Assembly: GCA_012103505.1 (NCBI GenBank)
Contig: WLWP01000002.1
Span: 186,001 to 250,000 of the forward strand
Length of the DNA: 64,000 nt
Direction of reading: 5' to 3'
From: Pseudomonadales bacterium
GTDB taxonomy: Bacteria; Pseudomonadota; Gammaproteobacteria; Pseudomonadales; Azotimanducaceae
The notes beneath the pieces are model-generated. The model was not told the origin of the DNA and searched no databases. It was given only the letters and a program-made list of their open reading frames with translations. Below are positions 44,320 through 54,125 of the stretch, piece after piece; the first letter of the stretch is position 1; every line of letters begins with the position of its first letter. Both the position numbers and the translations under genes were made by a program.

Positions 44320-45312
44320 TTACAGCTTATAAGCTTGCCGAGCAGCATCGTGGAACAACCACTGCTTGTCTGACGACGAAAAGTCGGATGCCATCTTCTT
44401 AAACGCATTCCAGAGCACGTGGTAGGAACAGCTTTGCTGATCCACAGGGAAATTGCTTTCAAACATACAGCGCTCAGGACCAAATAGCTCAATCGTCTTC
44501 AAGTGATAACGCCCTGTCGCAGCCGCTATTTCATCAGATGTCGCCGGGCGATCATTCTTGTGCCAACCAAATCCGTTTAGCGGCATAACAACACCGCCTA
44601 ATTTCGGATGTACGTTTGCGCACTGAGCCAGCTCGGCAACGCTTGCACTCCAATCCGCGAAAACCTGATCGCCTTGGTCCGCATAGGGACCAATTCCCAA
44701 CGGTCCCCCAAAATGATCAAAGATAATCGTCGTTTCAGGAAACATTTTTGCCAACGTCGTTAGCTCAGAGATCTGTGGGTGATACAGCCACGCATCAAAG
44801 GTTAGATTTCGGTTAGCCAACTCTTGAAATCCCGCCTGGAAGTCTTCACGTAGGAAGAGACTCTCAGGTGGGCGCGTGTGGGAGTTTCGAATTTCATCGC
44901 TCGCATCCCACCCAGCTGCATGACGAATGCCGCGGAAACGATCAGACAAACGAATGTGCTCATCAAGTACAGGACCCACGTCCGCACCGAGCGTGAAATC
45001 GGCAAAACTCACGATCCCTTCACACGCTCGAAAGTCGCCATAGTCGCCGCTGGCGGTCATCGCCGCCACACCATTCACAAACTCAGTTTCACCAACTGGA
45101 CGCATCGCTTCAGGTCCAGCAGTTCGATACATACTTGAGCATTCAACGAATACAGTACTCGTCACATTGTGTCCGCTGTTTATATCACCCAAGAGCTGCG
45201 GAAGAAGGTAAGGATTTGTATCATTATCCCACAGGTGATGGTGTGGATCGCAAATCGGCAGATCAGGTTCGATAATGTCCTCTTGAACTTTCGCCAACCA
45301 GTCAGCTCTCAT
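44320..45312 (-). CDS. Amidohydrolase (TIM-barrel, PDC hydrolase-like)
   Basis: The 330-residue protein has the metal motif ICDPHHHLWD near residue 20, then TVFVECSSMYR and FDHFGGPLG, and a late VDQQSCSY. This matches the amidohydrolase-2 family with 2-pyrone-4,6-dicarboxylate hydrolase and L-rhamnono-lactonase-like enzymes. It opens lactones or decarboxylates in aromatic or sugar catabolism. It lies beside an MBL lactonase-like gene (convergent) and the formaldehyde dehydrogenase (same strand). Substrate unknown. Confidence 0.83.
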   Translation of the reverse strand: MRADWLAKVQEDIIEPDLPICDPHHHLWDNDTNPYLLPQLLGDINSGHNVTSTVFVECSSMYRTAGPEAMRPVGETEFVNGVAAMTASGDYGDFRACEGIVSFADFTLGADVGPVLDEHIRLSDRFRGIRHAAGWDASDEIRNSHTRPPESLFLREDFQAGFQELANRNLTFDAWLYHPQISELTTLAKMFPETTIIFDHFGGPLGIGPYADQGDQVFADWSASVAELAQCANVHPKLGGVVMPLNGFGWHKNDRPATSDEIAAATGRYHLKTIELFGPERCMFESNFPVDQQSCSYHVLWNAFKKMASDFSSSDKQWLFHDAARQAYKL

Positions 45313-45335
45313 CTCACATCTCCTGCAACGATTAG

Positions 45336-46454
<1,119 letters not shown>

Positions 46455-46506
46455 TCACTTTATTACGATCCGTAGTAGTTTTGAACGGACGCGCTTTCGA
46501 TGCAAC

Positions 46507-46555
46507 CCTTCTCCGCCATCCTCTCCAACATCCTCTCCACCATCCACTCCACCAC
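46507..46555. repeat. 12-bp imperfect tandem repeat, about four copies
   Basis: CCTCTCCAACAT, CCTCTCCACCAT and CCACTCCACCAC lie in series at 46520, 46532 and 46544, preceded by the related 13-base CCTTCTCCGCCAT at 46507. It lies in the 219-base region between frmA and the divergent SGNH gene. It is C/T-rich on the plus strand and noncoding. Confidence 0.85.
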
Positions 46556-46661
46556 CGGAGACGCAATTCACCATGAGGGTCGACTCGAGACGTTAAACCC
46601 GCATAATTCGTTCGAGTACTGCACGCATATATCACTGAGGTCATATGGACACGACTAGCGA

Positions 46662-47663
46662 TTGAAAAACGCATTAGTCAACATCGGGTTGTCCTGCGCG
46701 AGCATCTTCGTTGTGTTCGGCCTTTTGGAGCTCTATCTCTTAGTCCGCTACAACAGTGAGCAGACTCGGCTAGTCGAGCGTTACGAGGGAAGGAGCTTAT
46801 GCACACGCAGCGCATTGGACAGGCGTTTAGTATGGGAACTCATACCAAACAAATGCGGTCACAACAGTCACGGTTTCAATGACGCGCCGTTCAACACAGA
46901 GAAACCACCAGATACTTTTCGCATCATCGTGATAGGCGATTCCGTTGCAGAAGGTCGTGCGATGGAGCGCGGAGAACGTTTCACATCGCAACTTAGTGGC
47001 GCCTTGCAGGAGGCATCAAGACGGCAGGTCGAAGTCTTCAACCTTGCGCGGGAGGGCTACTCAACCTCCCAGGAACTCATCATCCTCGAGCGCTATGGTC
47101 TCAACTTTTCACCTGATCTGATTGTATGGAGTTACGTGTTAAACGACCCAGCACATCCCGTCTACCATGATGCAAGTGGTCAGCTCGGACGCTATTTTGT
47201 CAAGCGCGGCTGGCTTGGCTTGCACTACATCCAGAAGAAAATCTTCGACGCCAAGGAAACATTCAAACGCAAGCAGTGCCCAGATGAGTTTCACGAACGC
47301 CTGCATTGCATCTATCGTGACGATATCGCAGCAAACATCAGGCAGATCAGCGAATTCGCAAACGAAGTTCCGGTTGTATTTGCAGTTCATCCTGTCTTTA
47401 TTAGAGATCGTATCTTTCCTGACTACGAACACGCACAGATACACGCTGACATCGTTAACTTCGCACTTAGCAGCGATCTAACCGCAGTTGACTTAACGCC
47501 TGCATTCCGCGGACTTTCAGCTAATACGTTGACTCAGTTTTATGACGATGAAATATTTGATCCATGGCATCTCAACAGCCAAGCACACAAACTGACAGCC
47601 CACTATCTAGCCAGAAAAATCTCCTCGGCCGGTCTATTGACTAAACAATCAGCATATCCATGA
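46662..47663 (+). CDS. SGNH/GDSL hydrolase-like membrane-anchored protein
   Basis: The 333-residue protein has an N-terminal membrane anchor (residues 7-29) and an SGNH fold: block I nucleophile Ser94 in VIGDSVAEG, an asparagine block III-like VLNDPAHP, and the Asp-x-x-His pair DPWHLN near the C-terminus. Such proteins are esterases or acyltransferases acting on sugars or lipids in the envelope. The start is TTG 46662. Its stop overlaps the carbamoyltransferase ATG by four bases. It is first in the four-gene operon with SxtJ and DUF5989. Confidence 0.82.
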   Translation: MKNALVNIGLSCASIFVVFGLLELYLLVRYNSEQTRLVERYEGRSLCTRSALDRRLVWELIPNKCGHNSHGFNDAPFNTEKPPDTFRIIVIGDSVAEGRAMERGERFTSQLSGALQEASRRQVEVFNLAREGYSTSQELIILERYGLNFSPDLIVWSYVLNDPAHPVYHDASGQLGRYFVKRGWLGLHYIQKKIFDAKETFKRKQCPDEFHERLHCIYRDDIAANIRQISEFANEVPVVFAVHPVFIRDRIFPDYEHAQIHADIVNFALSSDLTAVDLTPAFRGLSANTLTQFYDDEIFDPWHLNSQAHKLTAHYLARKISSAGLLTKQSAYP

Positions 47664-49528
47664 TCGAACCGGCAGGGCCAGCAACCAACATATACATTCT
47701 AGGTCTGTCTGCTTACTACCATGACAGTGCGGCAGTATTACTCAAGAACAATACCATCGTTGCTGCGGCACAAGAGGAACGTTTCACTCGACGCAAGCAC
47801 GACGCCGCATTCCCAGGTCGAGCAATTCAATATTGTCTAGATGAAGCCGGGATAACGATTACCGACCTGTCCCACGTCGTCTTCTATGACAAGCCACTCA
47901 TTAAATTCGAACGTCTACTCGAAACGTATCTAAACTACGCGCCGAAGGGATTCCGATCTTTCTTGAGCTCCATGCCGATTTGGCTCAAGGACAAGCTGTA
48001 TCTCAAAACTACTTTATATCGTGAACTGGCTGAACTCGGGAGCTGCAAGAAATCAGAGCTACCTGAACTGATGTTCGCAGAGCACCACCGTTCTCATGCA
48101 GCTTCTGCATTTTTTCCTAGCCCATTCGAATCCGCTGCGGTCATGTGTCTTGATGGTGTTGGTGAATGGGCGACAACTTCTGTTTGGCAAGGCCAAGGCA
48201 ACAAGATCCGTCCGCTTTGGCAAATCGACTTTCCTCACTCACTCGGATTGTTGTACTCAGCTTTTACCTATTACCTTGGATTCAAAGTGAACTCCGGCGA
48301 GTACAAGATGATGGGGCTCGCCCCTTATGGCGAGCCGCGGTTTGAAACTTTGATCCTAGAGAACCTGATTGACCTAAAGGACGACGGTACGTTTCGCTTG
48401 GACATGCGGTACTTTAACTACTGTACGGGCTTAACCATGACCAACGCCCGTTTCGATGCCTTGTTTGGTGGTCCGCCACGGCAAGCTGAAGCAGAGATAA
48501 GCCAACGAGAGATGGACATTGCGGCCTCCATTCAAAAAGTTACCGAAACCACCGTGCTTCGTTTAGCCAACTCGATCTACGAAGAAACCGGCGAGAACAA
48601 CTTGTGTCTCGCGGGGGGTGTCGCGCTTAACTGCGTAGCAAACGGGCGTCTCCTTCGCGAGAGTCCTTTTGACGGAATTTGGGTACAACCCGCTGCGGGT
48701 GATGCGGGCGGTGCATTAGGTGCGGCGCAAATTGCACGGCACGAATACGGCGGACACAGCCGCACTCCAGATTCTCCGGATAGCATGTCGGGGGCGTATC
48801 TCGGCCCCAGGTTTACAGAAAAGAGCGTCACGGCTCAGCTCGATAAACTTGGTGCAATTTACACTGAGATCGAGGACGCCAGTCTCTATCCAACACTAGC
48901 CGAACTTTTAGATAACCAGTCAATCATTGGCTGGTTTCAAGGACGCATGGAATTTGGCCCACGTGCCTTAGGAGGCAGGTCGATCATCGGAGACCCCCGT
49001 GGACCAGAGATGCAATCCAGGATGAACCTGAAGATTAAGTACCGAGAGTCGTTTCGACCATTTGCGCCATCTGTGCTCGCCGAGAAGGTTGGTCAGTACT
49101 TTGAACACGAGACTACAAGTCCGTATATGACCATGGTCGCGAATGTCAGACCCAGTCTCCGCATAGCACCGCAAGACGATGCGAAGAGGCTTTTTGGCAT
49201 TGAAAAACTCAACGTACCGCGCTCAACAATCCCGGCAATTACACATCTCGACTATTCAGCCCGCATCCAAACGGTCCACGCAGACACCAACCCACGCTAT
49301 CACGCCTTGCTCACAGCATTCCAAAAACGAACTGGGTGCGGCGTCTTGGTTAACACCTCATTTAACGTGCGGGGAGAGCCCATTGTTTGCACTCCTGAAG
49401 ATGCCTATCGTTGTTTCATGCGCACAGAAATGGATTATCTAGTCATTGAAAATTGTCTCCTCGACAAGAAGGCGCAACCTGTCTGGCAGGGTGATGATGC
49501 TTGGCAAGACGAATTCGAGGCGGACTGA
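47660..49528 (+). CDS. Carbamoyltransferase (NodU/CmcH family)
   Basis: The 622-residue protein starts IYILGLSAYYHDSAAVLL, the Kae1-like ASKHA domain. It has EERFTRRKHD, AEHHRSHAASAFFPSP, LDGVGEW and GGVALNCVANG. The C-terminal YrdC-like domain shows GWFQGRMEFGPRALGGRS and NTSFNVRGEPIV. The family makes carbamoyl-adenylate and moves the carbamoyl group to a hydroxyl on a sugar or antibiotic. It overlaps both neighbours (SGNH upstream, SxtJ downstream). The acceptor is probably an envelope or exported glycan, an inference. Confidence 0.94.
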   Translation: MIEPAGPATNIYILGLSAYYHDSAAVLLKNNTIVAAAQEERFTRRKHDAAFPGRAIQYCLDEAGITITDLSHVVFYDKPLIKFERLLETYLNYAPKGFRSFLSSMPIWLKDKLYLKTTLYRELAELGSCKKSELPELMFAEHHRSHAASAFFPSPFESAAVMCLDGVGEWATTSVWQGQGNKIRPLWQIDFPHSLGLLYSAFTYYLGFKVNSGEYKMMGLAPYGEPRFETLILENLIDLKDDGTFRLDMRYFNYCTGLTMTNARFDALFGGPPRQAEAEISQREMDIAASIQKVTETTVLRLANSIYEETGENNLCLAGGVALNCVANGRLLRESPFDGIWVQPAAGDAGGALGAAQIARHEYGGHSRTPDSPDSMSGAYLGPRFTEKSVTAQLDKLGAIYTEIEDASLYPTLAELLDNQSIIGWFQGRMEFGPRALGGRSIIGDPRGPEMQSRMNLKIKYRESFRPFAPSVLAEKVGQYFEHETTSPYMTMVANVRPSLRIAPQDDAKRLFGIEKLNVPRSTIPAITHLDYSARIQTVHADTNPRYHALLTAFQKRTGCGVLVNTSFNVRGEPIVCTPEDAYRCFMRTEMDYLVIENCLLDKKAQPVWQGDDAWQDEFEAD

Positions 49529-49932
49529 TGAAGGCAAATCTTGAACTAAGTAAAAAACATTTGCGTGAGTTTGGCCTGGTCACGTCCGCAATGGTGGTTG
49601 TTCTTTTTGGCTTGCTGCTGCCTTGGCTGTTCGGCTTGAACTTCCCAACTTGGCCTTGGCTTTTTGCAGCGACAATGTCGTCGCTCGCACTTTTGGCCCC
49701 ATCGTCATTGGGAGGTGTCTACCGAGTTTGGATGCGTTTTGGTTTGCTCATGAGCAAGGTGACCACACCCATCATCATGGGCTTGGTTTTCTTGGTTGCA
49801 ATACTGCCTGCAGCGCTAATAATGAAAATTATCGGGCGGGACGCGTTACGCAAAGATCTTGATCCTAACGCCACGACTTATAAAGAAGCCTCGGAAGACT
49901 TACCGAAAGAACGACTGCAGGACCCGTATTAG
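49528..49932 (+). CDS. SxtJ-family membrane protein
   Basis: The 134-residue protein has about three helices (TSAMVVVLFGLLLPWLFGL, WLFAATMSSLALL, and TPIIMGLVFLVAILPAAL) and a polar C-tail. It matches the SxtJ family first named in saxitoxin clusters and found beside carbamoyltransferases. ATG 49528 overlaps the carbamoyltransferase TGA (TGATG), so the upstream frame to 49501 is not used. The stop overlaps the DUF5989 GTG by one base. Function unknown; it may hold or serve the carbamoyltransferase at the membrane. Confidence 0.85.
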   Translation: MKANLELSKKHLREFGLVTSAMVVVLFGLLLPWLFGLNFPTWPWLFAATMSSLALLAPSSLGGVYRVWMRFGLLMSKVTTPIIMGLVFLVAILPAALIMKIIGRDALRKDLDPNATTYKEASEDLPKERLQDPY

Positions 49933-50084
49933 TGCTCGACTTGATTAAAGACCTCTGGGGCATGATGCGTGTCCGTAAAAAATTCTGGCTGACACCCATA
50001 ATCTTGATCATGGTCCTACTCGGTGGTTTGATCGTATTTGCAGAAGGATCTGCCGTAGCGCCCTTTATCTACACGCTATTCTAG
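49932..50084 (+). CDS. DUF5989-family 50-residue membrane protein
   Basis: Reading from GTG 49932, inside the SxtJ stop (TAGTG), gives 50 residues: LDLIKDLWGMMRVRKKFW, a helix PIILIMVLLGGLIVFAEG, then AVAPFIYTLF and a TAG at 50082. This is the DUF5989 pattern, a tiny one-helix partner commonly found after SxtJ. It is too short for most gene finders. Function unknown; the coupling argues that it belongs to the same complex. Confidence 0.85.
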   Translation: MLDLIKDLWGMMRVRKKFWLTPIILIMVLLGGLIVFAEGSAVAPFIYTLF

Positions 50085-50195
50085 AAATAGGCGATCGGGG
50101 AACATCTGACCAACCGTCTTTGCGGTGCAATAATTGTTACACTCTCGCACCCATTACTATCGACATAATCTGTGCGTCTAAGCCGAAGGTTCTTG

Positions 50196-51962
50196 ATGGA
50201 TCTACGTGACTGGCAAAGTTACGTCCCCATCATTCCTGTACTAAAGAATTACGAGCAAGAAGACTTCTCTCATGATTTGATAGCTGGGCTCGTGGTCGGC
50301 ATGGTCACCATCCCCCAAGCTGTGGCTTACGCCTATCTAGCAGGCGTTCCACCTGAATCGGGCTTATACGCATGCTTGGTGCCGATGCTGTTGTACGCTG
50401 TCTTTGGCAGCTCTAAACAGATGGTTGTCGGTCCGGTCGCCGTCGCTGCTCTCATGGTCGCGGCGACTGTCTCCGAGCACGCACCTAAATACAGCGACGC
50501 CTACCTGGGTATTACGACTATCATCTGTCTGCAATCTGGACTGTTCTTATGGTTGCTAAGGCTGTCGCGCATGGGTGGTCTCGTTAACTTGTTAAGCCAC
50601 CCTGTTATTACGGGTTTCGTGAATGCCGCAGCCATATTGATCATTATCAGCCAGCTCCCAACGTTTGTGGGCATAGATGTCAACAACAGCCAGGCGCCAT
50701 GGTTAGTTTTAAGTGACTTCTTGAGTCAAATCTCGGGGGCACACTTGTTAACCGTGAGTTTTGGAATTGTTGCTCTTTTAGTGTTACTGGCTTTCCCAAC
50801 TCTCATTTTGGGTTTGACTAAACTTCTCGGGATTCAGCTTGCTGCACAGCATGCCGCAACGCGGATAGGACCAATGGTCGTTGCAGCCATATCTATACCC
50901 ATCGTCATCGCCTTCGATCTCCAGGGAGAAATCGATGTCGTAGGCGCGATCCCAAGCGGATTGCCAAGCATAACGTTGCCGCCTTTTGATGCTACTTTGT
51001 GGATTGAGCTCCTACCCGCATCTACGATGGTCGCGTTGGTCAGCTATATTGAGAGCTATTCAATCGGTACAACACTTGCCGCGCGACGCCAAACCCGTGT
51101 TAACGCCCACCAAGAGCTCATAGCTATTGGCGCTGCCAACATCGGCGCTGCATTCACTGGCGCATACCCAGTAGCAGGCAGTTTCTCTCGGTCTAGCGTC
51201 AACTTCTATTCTGGCGCACGCACCCCTATCAGTTCCGTCGTCTGCGGAGTGATTATTATGTTCACTCTGCTATTCCTGACATCGTTGTTTGAAGGTCTAC
51301 CGGTCGCCGTTCTCGCCGCCATCGTTATGGTCTCTGTGGTTGGTTTGATGGATCTCAAAAACGGACCTAATCACTGGCAGCTACATCGCGAAGACACCCT
51401 TACCGAATATGCGACCATGTTCTTAGTGTTGTTCATGGGCGTCGAAGTGGGCCTGATCGCGGGAGCCGTCCTTTCTATCGCTTTCTTTGTCCGCACTTCG
51501 AGCCGCCCAAATATCACTCAAGTCGGTCGGCTTGCAAACACTGAGCATTTTAGGTCGATAAAGCGTTACGACGTTGAGACATTGCCCCATGTTTTGGCTC
51601 TACGAATTGATGAGAACATCTACTTCGCCAACGCCACGCAAATCGAAGACAAGTGTATGAAGCGATCTCAACGCCGGCGGACGACGCAACATCTATTGGT
51701 CGTGTGTAGCTCTGTTAACATGATCGACGCGACTGGTTTGCAGATGTTGCATCGTTTGAATGCGAATCTGCAACGCGCTGGGATCACTATGAACTTCTGC
51801 GATTTGAAAGGAACGCTACTGCCACGACTGCAGGAAGCTGGTCTGTTGGATGCGCTAACCGGACAAAGTTTCATCTCAGCCGACCGCGCGATGAAGTACT
51901 TCGAGCAAAAGGCAGAGGAAGAACGAGAAACGCAACAGGAAACACCGGCCAACGATCTATGA
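50196..51962 (+). CDS. SulP-family anion permease
   Basis: The 588-residue protein has an N-terminal membrane domain (GLVVGMVTIPQAVAYAYLAGVPPESGLYA, the SulP signature) with about twelve segments, and a C-terminal STAS domain (IDENIYFANATQIED, SVNMIDATGLQML). The family carries sulfate, bicarbonate or other anions. GAAGG precedes ATG 50196, chosen over GTG 50172. The last four bases overlap lptG. Confidence 0.92.
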   Translation: MDLRDWQSYVPIIPVLKNYEQEDFSHDLIAGLVVGMVTIPQAVAYAYLAGVPPESGLYACLVPMLLYAVFGSSKQMVVGPVAVAALMVAATVSEHAPKYSDAYLGITTIICLQSGLFLWLLRLSRMGGLVNLLSHPVITGFVNAAAILIIISQLPTFVGIDVNNSQAPWLVLSDFLSQISGAHLLTVSFGIVALLVLLAFPTLILGLTKLLGIQLAAQHAATRIGPMVVAAISIPIVIAFDLQGEIDVVGAIPSGLPSITLPPFDATLWIELLPASTMVALVSYIESYSIGTTLAARRQTRVNAHQELIAIGAANIGAAFTGAYPVAGSFSRSSVNFYSGARTPISSVVCGVIIMFTLLFLTSLFEGLPVAVLAAIVMVSVVGLMDLKNGPNHWQLHREDTLTEYATMFLVLFMGVEVGLIAGAVLSIAFFVRTSSRPNITQVGRLANTEHFRSIKRYDVETLPHVLALRIDENIYFANATQIEDKCMKRSQRRRTTQHLLVVCSSVNMIDATGLQMLHRLNANLQRAGITMNFCDLKGTLLPRLQEAGLLDALTGQSFISADRAMKYFEQKAEEERETQQETPANDL

Positions 51963-53032
51963 TGACGACCATTGACCGTTACATCACCAACCAATCGCTA
52001 CGAACGATCACTACAGTGGTCGGCTCGCTTCTCGCGTTGATTACCTTGTTTGCATTGTTCGAGGAGCTTGGCGAAAGTCACGAGACTTACGGATTACAAG
52101 AAGCAGCCTGGTACGTTATACAGACCATGCCGCGGCGATTGGACGAGATCTTGGTCTATGGTCTGTTCATCGGCTACCTAATCACACTGGGGCGTTTCGC
52201 CGAAACTAACGAACTCACTGTATGCCGGGTAGCTGGTATGTCTCCAACGAGGCTGCTGCTAGCGCTCACGCCCTCGCTGCTCTTTTGGCTAGCGATTAGC
52301 ATCAGTGTTTCCGAATTCATCGCCCCGGCAAGCGAGCGCAGTGCCGAGGTAGGCAAGTTACAAGCCATCCACGGTGAAAACGTCCTGAATCGGCGCAAGA
52401 CATTGTGGGTACGGACCGGTCAGCTATATATGCAAGTACGCGCTATTGATGAAAATGGCATTATCCATGGCGTTACCCAATACTGGTTGAATGATGCCGA
52501 CGAACTTATCGAAGTCGTCCAGGCAGAACGTGGTCAATTCGACACGCTTGCCCAACAATGGAACTTGCTTAACGGCTCCCAAACCCAGCTATCAACTGGT
52601 GGTGCCCGTTCAGAAACTTTTCACGCCCGCGCGTGGGATAACCCCATCACTCCAGCGGTCCTCGCAAGCCAGGCGTTTCTAGATGCCAACAAAATGTCCA
52701 TGGTCGACCTGAATCGGCAAATCGATTTTGCTCGGACACAGCTCCTTGGCACCTCCGAGTATGAGCTCGCGTTTTGGTCGAGAATTCTTAAACCCGCAAC
52801 CTACTTCGGGCTCACCTTGTTGGCATTAGGCGTCGTACTTGGACCACTCCGCGAAGTAGGTATGGGCGTCCGTCTAACAGTCGGGATATTCGCGGGTCTC
52901 AGTTTCAAGTACATGCAGGATCTATTTGCACCCGCTGCCATCGTGTTTGACCTGCCCGCATATGTAGCGATCCTAATACCAATTACCGCATACTGGCTTG
53001 TCGCCATTCACTTAATTCGTCGAAACGCTTAA
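51959..53032 (+). CDS. lptG: LPS export permease LptG
   Basis: LptG is half of the LptFG membrane pair that, with the LptB ATPase, pulls lipopolysaccharide from the inner membrane toward the outer membrane. The 357 residues follow the LptG plan: IDRYITNQSLRTI helix, EILVYGLFIGYLITLGRFAETNELTVCRVAGMS coupling region, a periplasmic jelly-roll (residues 130-260) and C-terminal helices with GPLREVGMGVRLTVGI. Normally lptF lies directly upstream; here a SulP gene does, overlapping by four bases. This orphan placement is unusual. Confidence 0.9.
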   Translation: MMTTIDRYITNQSLRTITTVVGSLLALITLFALFEELGESHETYGLQEAAWYVIQTMPRRLDEILVYGLFIGYLITLGRFAETNELTVCRVAGMSPTRLLLALTPSLLFWLAISISVSEFIAPASERSAEVGKLQAIHGENVLNRRKTLWVRTGQLYMQVRAIDENGIIHGVTQYWLNDADELIEVVQAERGQFDTLAQQWNLLNGSQTQLSTGGARSETFHARAWDNPITPAVLASQAFLDANKMSMVDLNRQIDFARTQLLGTSEYELAFWSRILKPATYFGLTLLALGVVLGPLREVGMGVRLTVGIFAGLSFKYMQDLFAPAAIVFDLPAYVAILIPITAYWLVAIHLIRRNA

Positions 53033-53051
53033 TGGCTTTCAAGGAGAATCT

Positions 53052-54089
53052 ATGAAACTCGGACTCATGCTCGGATACTCCGGCGCAGAACTACGCATCC
53101 CGTTGGAAGACGTAAAACTGGCCGAAGAGCTCGGTTATGACAGCGTCTGGACGGCTGAAGCCTATGGCTCAGACGCGATCACGCCACTGGCATACATCGC
53201 CGCACATACATCGCGGATCAGACTTGGTACTGCTGTTTTACAACTCGCTGGCAGAACTCCCGCCAATGCGGCCATGGCTATGGCTACGCTCGACAAAATT
53301 GCAGGCGGCAACCGAGCCATTTGCGGTTTGGGTGTATCCGGTCCTCAGATTGTCGAGGGATGGTATGGCCAACCTTGGGGCAAGCCGTACTACCGCATCA
53401 AAGACTACGTCACCATTATGAAGAAAATCTGGGCACGGGAAGAGCCGGTGGTCCACGATGGCAAAGAGATCTCGCTGCCGTTCACAGGCGAGGGCGCACT
53501 AGGTATCGGCAAACCATTGAAGTCTATCTTGCACATGAATCCAGACATTCCAGTATTCCTCGGTACCGGCATGGAATCCACAGTCCGCATGACCGCTGAA
53601 ATCGCTGACGGTTGGTTGCCCCTTGGATTCGTCCCGGAAACCGCGCACCTGTACCAAGATTGGATACAACAAGGACTCGATAAAGGTGGCAAGACTGAAG
53701 ACCAATTCGAACGCCAAGCGATGACCAATGTGAAAGTCACTGATGACGTACAAGGTGCGCTAGATGCGATGAAGCCAGGGATTGCACTCTACGTTGGTGG
53801 CATGGGCCACAAGAATCTCAACTTCCATAAAGAGATGATGGTGCGCCGCGGCTTCGGTGAAGAAGCTGATCGAATTCAAGAACTCTACCTCGCTAAGAGA
53901 AAAGACGAAGCCATCGCGACGGTGCCCGATGAGTTCGTTGACTCCGGTGCACTGATCGGTTCTCGAGAGCGCATTGCGGAACGCTACAAAGCCTGGGAAA
54001 CCAGTGGTGTCACTGGTCTCACGATAAGCGGTAATAGTGAGGCAATACGGACCATGGCAGAGGTGGCAAGACTCAACTTCCCAACGTAG
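53052..54089 (+). CDS. LLM-class flavin oxidoreductase, F420-type
   Basis: The 345-residue protein begins KLGLMLGYSGAE and shows LAEELGYDSVWTAEAYGSDA, LGTAVLQLAGRTPANAAM and GLGVSGPQIVEGWYGQPW, the layout of the F420-dependent LLM group. AAGGAG precedes ATG 53052. It is co-directional with lptG, 19 bases away. Cofactor (FMN or F420) and substrate are not settled by sequence alone. Confidence 0.88.
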   Translation: MKLGLMLGYSGAELRIPLEDVKLAEELGYDSVWTAEAYGSDAITPLAYIAAHTSRIRLGTAVLQLAGRTPANAAMAMATLDKIAGGNRAICGLGVSGPQIVEGWYGQPWGKPYYRIKDYVTIMKKIWAREEPVVHDGKEISLPFTGEGALGIGKPLKSILHMNPDIPVFLGTGMESTVRMTAEIADGWLPLGFVPETAHLYQDWIQQGLDKGGKTEDQFERQAMTNVKVTDDVQGALDAMKPGIALYVGGMGHKNLNFHKEMMVRRGFGEEADRIQELYLAKRKDEAIATVPDEFVDSGALIGSRERIAERYKAWETSGVTGLTISGNSEAIRTMAEVARLNFPT

Positions 54090-54125
54090 TCGCCTACCTC
54101 GTGGAAGTTAGTCCAGGAAGTTGTT

